Shown here piece after piece: positions 57,519 through 64,000 of a stretch of DNA of 64,000 nt. A program made the translations under genes and the position numbers. The first letter of the stretch is position 1, and every line of letters begins with the position of its first letter. The notes below the pieces were generated by a model. That model had not been told where the DNA came from. It was given only the letters and a program-made list of their open reading frames with translations, and did no database searches. The stretch is from Bryopsis sp. KO-2023 (Eukaryota; Chlorophyta; Ulvophyceae; Bryopsidales; Bryopsidaceae): assembly GCA_030272585.1 (NCBI GenBank), contig BSYQ01000001.1, positions 434,001 through 498,000 of the forward strand, given 5' to 3'.

Positions 57519-59856
57519 ATGGCCAAGAGCGTGAATATTGGAATTGGCCTGATCGGTCCTGGACTGATTGGAAGCACTCTAGTGAATCAAATAGCGGCAC
57601 AGGTGCTGATCAGGTGGCGGCTAGGGAGCGATTTGAAGGGGAGGGGGGGGCATTCTTGCTTGGATTGCGTAATGATTTGAGTTGAGTGAATGTGAGTGTT
57701 GTTGATTTTCTGGATGATGGAGCAGGTTCCTCCCTTGAAGCAAAAGTATGGGTTGAATCTGCAGCTGTTGGGGGTGGCCAACTCCAGGAAAATGTTGGTC
57801 AATTCTGAAGGTATCGATTTGAAGTCATGGAGCCAGGCTTTCGAATCCCAGGTAGGCTTTTCAAGGAAAACTTGCAATAAAAACTGTTCGATCAACACTT
57901 GCACTCATTCAAAATATCTGACCAGTTTTCCAGCCTTGTTCTGCAAATTTTTTTGCAAAGCAAAAAGAAAAAGGAGCATCTGAGCCACACAATGTAATGC
58001 ATTCAAAACAAGTCTTCCTTTGTGAGTGGTTTCTGCCACTGGCAAAAAAGCTAATATATGTACATACATATATTCTCTTGGCAATGAGTGTTGTGATTTC
58101 GTGAAAAGGCAGAAGCTGTTGAGCTGGGAAGTTTCTTTGATCGCTTCATGGGTGTGTCTGGATGCCACCATGTGCTTATAGACAGCACTGCAAACGACTC
58201 CATTCCAGATCACTATGAAAAATTGCTGTCGGCCGGATGCCATGTCATCACCCCAAACAAAAAAATGGGGGCTGGGCCTTACGAAAGATACATGGCGGCC
58301 AAAAAAGCTATGGAAAGTTCGGGGGCTCATTTCTTCTACGAGGTGAATATCTCCGATTAAGCTGAATATTAAAATGAAAAATTAGAAAATAGAAAAAGGA
58401 CAGGCACCATTCGTTGGAAATGAGAATTGGATCAAGGGAGGCAAAGCACTCAACTGATTTTTTTTTTCGAAATCTAGTTTTCCAACATGATGAGGTGGAA
58501 AATTGGCTGGTTCAAACTGGCTCTGGCGATCCGAGGATTAGTCAGCCAGCTGGTTGCATTGTGTGCATGCAAAATAAGTCACATTTTTCTTTGTGGATGT
58601 TGGTCAGTCGACTGTAGGTGCTGGCCTCCCTGTGATTTCTTCTCTACAAGGATTGCTGGACACAGGGGACAAAATATCGATCATCGATGGGGTGTTCAGT
58701 GGGACGCTCTCCTACATTTTCAATTCACTGTCGAAAGATATGCCATTTTCCGAGGTTGTCAAGAGTGCCAAGCTGAACGGATTCACCGAGCCTGACCCGA
58801 GAGAGGATTTAGCAGGTTGCCAATCGATTGGTCTGACATGGAGCAATACATGCCTGCATTTTACGATGTTGTATTCTTCCAGTAGCACCCATTTCTTGAA
58901 CCTGGTCCTTGCTAGATTAAGTCTTTTTTTTCTCGAATCTGTTGCACCGAGGCCTAGAATTTGACTATGGGTTATGTGGACACATCCACCCTTGTCTGAA
59001 GGCACTGTTGTACATTTTGTGAATGCGGTGTCTATATTTCAGGGCTGTGAGAATTCCTGATTTGAAGAATAAAACAGCGATTTTTTTCATGCGGTTCATT
59101 TCTTGTGTCCAGGAATGGACGTCGCTCGGAAAGTGGTGGTGCTAGCTAGGGAGTGCGGGATGAAGATCGACCTAAATGATTTAGATATCGAAAGCTTGGT
59201 TCCTGAGCCCCTTCAAGGTGTTGCATCAGTGGATGAATTCATGGAGAAGCTTCCCCAGGTTAGAGAACTTTTTTTTCGCATTCCTGTGGTCGACTAGAAA
59301 ACGAAAACAATATGAGGAGACTTGAACGAGTGATCCATGTCTGTCTCTGTTTCAGTTTGATGAGCAAATGCTCCAGAGAGTAAAGGAGGCTGACGACCAA
59401 GGGTCCGTGTTGAGATATGTGGGGGTGGTGGATGTCGCAAATCAGAAATGCGAGGTGGCTCTCAAGAGGTATGGATATTTTTTCCATCTTCAGATTTTTT
59501 CCGGTCCTTCGAATCGACAGTTTATTCTGTTTTCTAATGTTTTCGAGCTCGCCCACTTTTTGTGCCTCCCCATTTTTAGTCTTTTTTTTTGCTTTTTCAA
59601 TGGGTCGGGTAAATGGCCCTCGGTGCTAAGAAATTTATCTTCACTTGTGTGCGATTACTCATCTCTGTTATTGTTTTGCAGGTATCCAAAGGACCATGCT
59701 TTGGCAGGCCTGTCTGGCACAGACAATATCATCTGCATTTCCAGTGAGCGCTATGATACGTTGCCTTTGATTGTGAGGGGTCCAGGTGCCGGAGCTGCAG
59801 TCACAGCTACGGGAGTTTTCTCTGATTTAGTCACCTTGGGAAAGCAATTGTCGTAG
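57519..59856 (+). CDS. Homoserine dehydrogenase, monofunctional
   Basis: Reduces aspartate-semialdehyde to homoserine in threonine, methionine and isoleucine synthesis. Exons 57519-57602, 57726-57851, 58109-58342, 58608-58815, 59113-59258, 59356-59468 and 59682-59856 keep phase (361 residues). The Rossmann start IGLIGPGLIGSTLVNQI is followed by LLGVANSRKML, HVLIDSTANDS, HVITPNKKMGAGP, the active-site region YESTVGAGLPVI and IIDGVFSGTLSYIFNSLS, then NGFTEPDPREDLAGMDVARK and the closing RGPGAGAAVTATGVFSDL. ANSRKML followed by GIDL resembles the HSDH half of plant aspartokinase-HSDH enzymes, but no kinase domain precedes it. No organelle leader is visible: the Rossmann fold starts five residues after Met. 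Confidence 0.93.
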
Positions 59857-60377
59857 ATGTCATTGTTGGAGATTTTCTCCAACTACAATTTTGAAAATAC
59901 AAAGATTTTGATGTTTCCCCCAGCAGTGCCGGTAATGAGGGACCAAGATATCAATTACATTCCCTCAAGTCCCTTTTTGTCCAGACACCGCTCTTAAGCA
60001 CCTTAACAAGGGAGCATGCCACAGGCTCAGGCAGCCACAAAACCCAAATCCAGAACTGTCCATCATATCCCAAAATAACGGTACATCGACAAGATGACAA
60101 TTTTAATGGTTTTCTTATTATTTTATCGATACAGGAAAAAAGAGGATGTGGAAAGTGACTTTCAAACACAGCAGCCAAACATTGTGCAGAATGAAAAAAG
60201 ACTTGAAAGAAAAAAGAGTTCACATGAACGAACGTACGAATAAAATTTCGTACTTGGCTGGCGATTCCGCTGTACGGCCCGCTTTTCCAGTTCGCATCTT
60301 TTTGGACTGAACTCCAGACACCCCTCCTATTCCGTCCGTTTTGTTTTGTCCCTGATATCCGCAACCTTCCCCACACA
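59857..60377. other. Intergenic, HSDH 3' end and RPE promoter
   Basis: 520 bp between tandem plus-strand genes. A pyrimidine-rich stretch directly precedes the RPE start. No specific motif recognised. Confidence 0.45.
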
Positions 60378-61903
60378 ATGGCTTCTTTCACCGCTTTGAA
60401 GAGCTCCATCGCCCAGCCCCTGACCGCTCGCCGAGCGTTGAGGGCTAAGGCACCAAGGACCAGCTTGGCCGTCCAAGCCTCCTCCACCTCCAAAGTGGAC
60501 GCATCTTCCAAGGATGACGTTATCGTGTCCCCTTCGATTTTGTCCGCCAACTTCGCCACGCTCGGCGCTGAGGTTAGCGAACAGCGTCCGAGTAGTTTGG
60601 GGGTGTTTTTCTATTCGAAACATGGGTTCTGCACTGCCCCTGTTTGAAATCACTGGAAACTCATAGATAAGGTGGTGGTGGGATAGGTCGAAGCTATCGA
60701 CAAGGCTGGCTGCGACTGGGTTCACATTGACGTCATGGACGGCCAGTTCGTGCCCAACATCACCATCGGACCTCTGGTTGTTGATGCCCTTCGACCAGTA
60801 ACCGACAAAGTTTTGGACTGCCATTTGGTAAGACGCCACTTGGCTCAGCAACCTTCGAAGAAATATGGAACCTTGTTTATTTGTTTCATGTTTACATGTT
60901 TTTCTGTTGCTTCCTGCAATGAAAGATTGGGAGGACTGAAAAAGGTAATCTGCAGGAAATATCTTGAGCAGGTGACTGACGTGGGTAATTTGACTGGCAG
61001 ATGATTGTTGAGCCAGAGCTCCGTGTTGCTGACTTCGCTAAAGCCGGTGCTGATATCATTTCCATTCACGCCGAACAATCCGCCACCATCCATTTGGACA
61101 GGGGTGTCAACCAGGTACAGCCAATCAGTCTAAAATATGCCTTTCATCTCCATCCCACACAATAAATCAACATAAGACTGGTCCCTGGATTTTCAACTTC
61201 CGAGAATGCTTGCCCTAAATATAGATCATGTTCAATTGTGTACATGTGCATTGATTACTGGTGGTTGTGGCGATTTAGATCAAGGATCTCGGATGCAAGG
61301 CTGGTGTGGTGTTGAACCCTGCCACTCCATTGAGCACCATCGAGCATGTTTTGGCAATCACTGATCTGGTGCTCATCATGTCTGTCAACCCCGGATTCGG
61401 TGGCCAGAAGTTCATTCAGTACCAGGTCGACAAGATCAGGAAACTGAAGGAAATGTGCAATGAGCAAGGAGTCAACCCATGGATTGAGGTCGATGGTGGA
61501 GTTACCCCAGACAACGCCTGGCAGGTGATCGAGGCTGGAGCTAATGCCATTGTGGCAGGATCTGCCGTCTTTGGAGCTGAGAGCTACGCTGATGGTAAGG
61601 AAAAGAAAACTGAAGCGTTTCGCACCGTAAGGTTCAATTTTTGTCTGGATTGTAACTGGTGGTCAACCAAAATTCGAGGGAGACTGCCTATTGCCTGGCT
61701 CTTGTTATTGTGACTGAGTTCTGCAAGACTGTTTTGTCTATTAATTTTCTTTGAATATTGCTGTTCGAGGATTTTGGATCGTGGTCAGAATGTACCAGAT
61801 ATTGGAGCATTGTTGACCGATGTTTTACTTTTTTTTTATTTTTTTTTTCACAGCCATCAAGGGCATCAAGGAGAGCAAGAACAAGGCGATGGCCATGGCC
61901 TAA
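60378..61903 (+). CDS. RPE: Ribulose-phosphate 3-epimerase, chloroplast
   Basis: Interconverts ribulose-5-phosphate and xylulose-5-phosphate in the Calvin and pentose-phosphate cycles. Exons 60378-60572, 60687-60827, 61001-61114, 61279-61594 and 61854-61903 keep phase (271 residues). The first 40 or so residues ([20 protein letters not shown] and on) are rich in Ser/Ala/Arg without acids, a chloroplast transit peptide without a preceding signal peptide. The TIM barrel shows [16 protein letters not shown], the metal-binding [50 protein letters not shown] with catalytic Asp, and [13 protein letters not shown]. Plastid location is inferred from the leader. Confidence 0.95.
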
Positions 61904-62478
61904 TTGTTTCTCGATGACTTTTACTGATGGGATTCCTTTTGTTCTTTCATTTGCTTTGCCCAAGTCTTTTTACGGAACAGGGCTCCTGAGATATTCTTAG
62001 ATTCTTTGCCCGAGAGGGGAAGTATCAGTTTGTTTTGGTTTTCTTTCGCGTGGCATCTTTATTGCAGGCAGAGTCTGTGAATTTGTGTGTGGATTTCAGT
62101 CATCAATTTAATTTTTTTGACACTGTCAACTTTTTTTTCCATGAAGGGGTTCTATCCCTATTCAAAAGCAATGCGAACCTTCCAAGCACTGTGTTGGATG
62201 TGATAACTCCCAACACCACATCCCAGTGACCTACTCAAGTGTAGAAAGATTCTTGAGATTCCACATTCCAGCAAAATGCTCATGGTGGCCATTATTCGTT
62301 TTGTCTTGGTGGGAAGCAAGACATTCCCAGCAACGAGTGCGACGCTGGATTCTTGATATGACAAGTTCCTGGCTCTTGTGTTTGGTTTCTGGCGGCGGAG
62401 CAAAAGCACAGCCGACCATCTCAACCAGAGCCCTCTGAACGAACGAAATATATCACTACCACAAGAGAAGTAACGAAT
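61904..62478. other. Intergenic, tandem plus-strand genes
   Basis: 575 bp between the RPE stop and the next start. T-rich 3' UTR-like sequence on the left; nothing specific recognised. Confidence 0.45.
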
Positions 62479-63846
62479 ATGGTGGCTTTGGAGGCTTTGG
62501 AACAAGCGGCGGCGCCCTTCATTGAAAGCATACCCAGAACTGGGGACGACGAGATGCAAGCACTGTGCAGAGCCGCACACGAGCTGACGGAATTGGCATC
62601 CATCGGTCCAAAGATCATGGACGGGATCTGGCGCATTGCGTGCATGCTCTGGGTAAAATCAATGGAAAAAGGCGGCGGACTGTTTCGGTTTCCAAGCATG
62701 ATCGAATGGGCACTTGTTGGGAAATGAACTGGATCCCTTGTGTTTAGAACTCGTGCGTCAAGTTCGCCAACGGGTGGCAGAAAGACGAATCGACAGACTC
62801 GATCCAACGATGCGCCAGGTTGCGCCAAATCGCAAGGTATTGGCCATCCAAACCGTTGAATTCTCCAGAGCTCAAAAACAGAATCAGTTTGCATCGTTGT
62901 GCGTCAAATGACGGCTCGACATGGCTTGCTTGAAACAGCGGTCTGTGTGATCTGCTGGAAGACGATTGCCTGGATGATGAACAAAAGACGTCCAAAGTCG
63001 TCATGCATTACCAGGTAGAACCGATTGAACACAAGCCCTCGAGTCTGAGCTGGCTATTCGTATATCAACAGATGATAATCTGCAACAATACCATTTCCAC
63101 AGCAAGAATCAGCGCACTTCTTCACAAATCCAGAATTCAAGCTTCCCTAGAGAATTTGAATGGGATCAACTGTGCTGTCAGACTGGCTGCTGTTGGGTAA
63201 CTGTGCATGAGCTGGAGAATGCCGAGGTCAGTTTTTCCAAGGCAATGGAGTATTGCCCATTCTTGGAGGGTCTGTGCATGGATGCGAGGACACCCCGAAT
63301 CACAAAAGAAGAACACAGTCAACTGATCTTCGACATTTTGATATCAAGAGCTGGCACTGCATGGAAACTCCAACAGAATGTGAGAATGCGGCACAGTGCC
63401 TCAAAACACAGCAGTTTCCAAGTCAAACCACAAAACGCATATGAGTTCAAGATATCTGGATTGCTCAGCTGATTGGTTTTTCATGTATGAAAGCATGTGG
63501 GTTGTGTTTCATCCAGGAGCTGGCCGGGCAGTTGTACTCGAGTGCAAAAGACCTAGGCACCGCAGAGCATATTTCTAATCTGTTCGGCTGCGAATTGGGT
63601 TGCCAGCTGGTGTCAGCCTTGGTGGACCAATCGGCAGATCTGCTGAGCCTGGCAGAAAATGCTGCAAAGGCATTGTGCCTATTGGATGGTGCTTACGAGC
63701 TGATTGGTGATGTGACGTCGAGGCTGAGTGTGCAAAACTTGCAGGGGGAGGATGCTGAGCATGGATCTGCCATTTCTGCAATGATAACCAAATTGGAGGG
63801 GAAGGTGTGGGGAAAACAACAGGAAGTGAAGATTTCTTCTTTTTAG
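62479..63846 (+). CDS. Helical TPR-like protein, possibly SPO22/ZIP4-related; may be incomplete
   Basis: Exons 62479-62652, 62748-62836, 62939-63014, 63182-63379 and 63517 onward keep phase. The last exon either reads to a stop at 63846 or is spliced at 63804 (GTGTGG) into sequence near the window edge. IWRIACMLWNSCVKFANGW resembles the LWNxCVxLxN segment of plant ZIP4/SPO22 meiotic proteins, and CCWVTVHELENAEVSFSKAM is a TPR-like helix pair placed as in that family. About 275 residues are visible, while ZIP4 proteins are several times longer, so this is a fragment, a short relative, or a different helical-repeat protein. Meiotic function is only a possibility. Confidence 0.45.
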
Positions 63847-64000
63847 CTTTGATCACCATTGATAAAACAAAAACGCATTTTCTTGGAAATCTTTGCTGTT
63901 GGCAGTGCAAGGGCCATACTGCAATAGGATGTGGAGTGTTTTCTTTGTAAAGTGAACGCAGTCACCAGACACTGCTGCAGTCCATTATCAATAAATTTGC

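Overview
This is a gene-dense, intron-rich nuclear segment from a photosynthetic, flagellated eukaryote. Every recognised gene except a few small hypotheticals is split by short GT-AG introns, mostly about 80-300 bp with a few longer. Coding regions translate to eukaryotic families: eukaryote-type GlnRS with its N-terminal RNA-binding region, ribosomal protein uS10, GPI transamidase subunit PIG-T, ALG3, MAEA and CFAP36. A ribulose-phosphate 3-epimerase carries an N-terminal extension that looks like a simple chloroplast transit peptide with no signal peptide, which suggests a primary plastid. The long protein at the left has plant-type LRR N-terminal caps. I infer a unicellular alga, green/streptophyte-like or possibly glaucophyte (the transit peptide has an early Phe), and cannot name the species.

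Layout. 203-21152 (minus) reads as one giant gene: signal peptide, five plant-type LRR modules, a filamin/Ig-like stretch, five HYR/DUF5011-type Ig repeats, a coiled-coil segment and a polycystin (PKD/TRPP) channel. I checked splice phases at the four LRR-LRR module boundaries and at the exit from the last LRR module, and all are compatible with one reading frame. 21678-25197 (minus) is PIG-T. 25363-27295 (plus) is HMG-CoA lyase. 27529-29861 (minus) is CFAP36. 30601-33821 (minus) is MAEA/GID9. About 34158-35210 (plus) is an EF-hand protein. 35846-36235 (minus) is a small unknown protein, and 37746-39422 (minus) is an unknown secreted protein. 40102-41997 (plus) is uS10/RPS20. 41998-44660 is intergenic and holds three copies of a structured element. 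44661-50526 (minus) is GlnRS. 50806-52856 (plus) is urate oxidase. 53405-54163 (minus) is an intronless unknown. 55062-57335 (minus) is ALG3. 57519-59856 (plus) is homoserine dehydrogenase. 60378-61903 (plus) is plastid RPE. 62479 to about 63846 (plus) is a possible SPO22/ZIP4-like protein.

Genes are repeatedly arranged head-to-head with only 165-680 bp between start codons (PIG-T/HMGCL, MAEA/EF-hand, secreted protein/RPS20, GlnRS/urate oxidase, ALG3/HSDH), so bidirectional promoters look usual here. The genes do not form one pathway. They are a mix of housekeeping genes (translation, GPI anchoring, N-glycosylation, leucine and purine breakdown, Asp-family amino acids, Calvin/pentose-phosphate cycle) and probable ciliary genes (polycystin, CFAP36, perhaps the EF-hand protein). 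No transposon or virus-derived element was recognised. The two most notable things are the LRR-Ig-polycystin architecture and the three-copy covarying hairpin element at 43524-43859.
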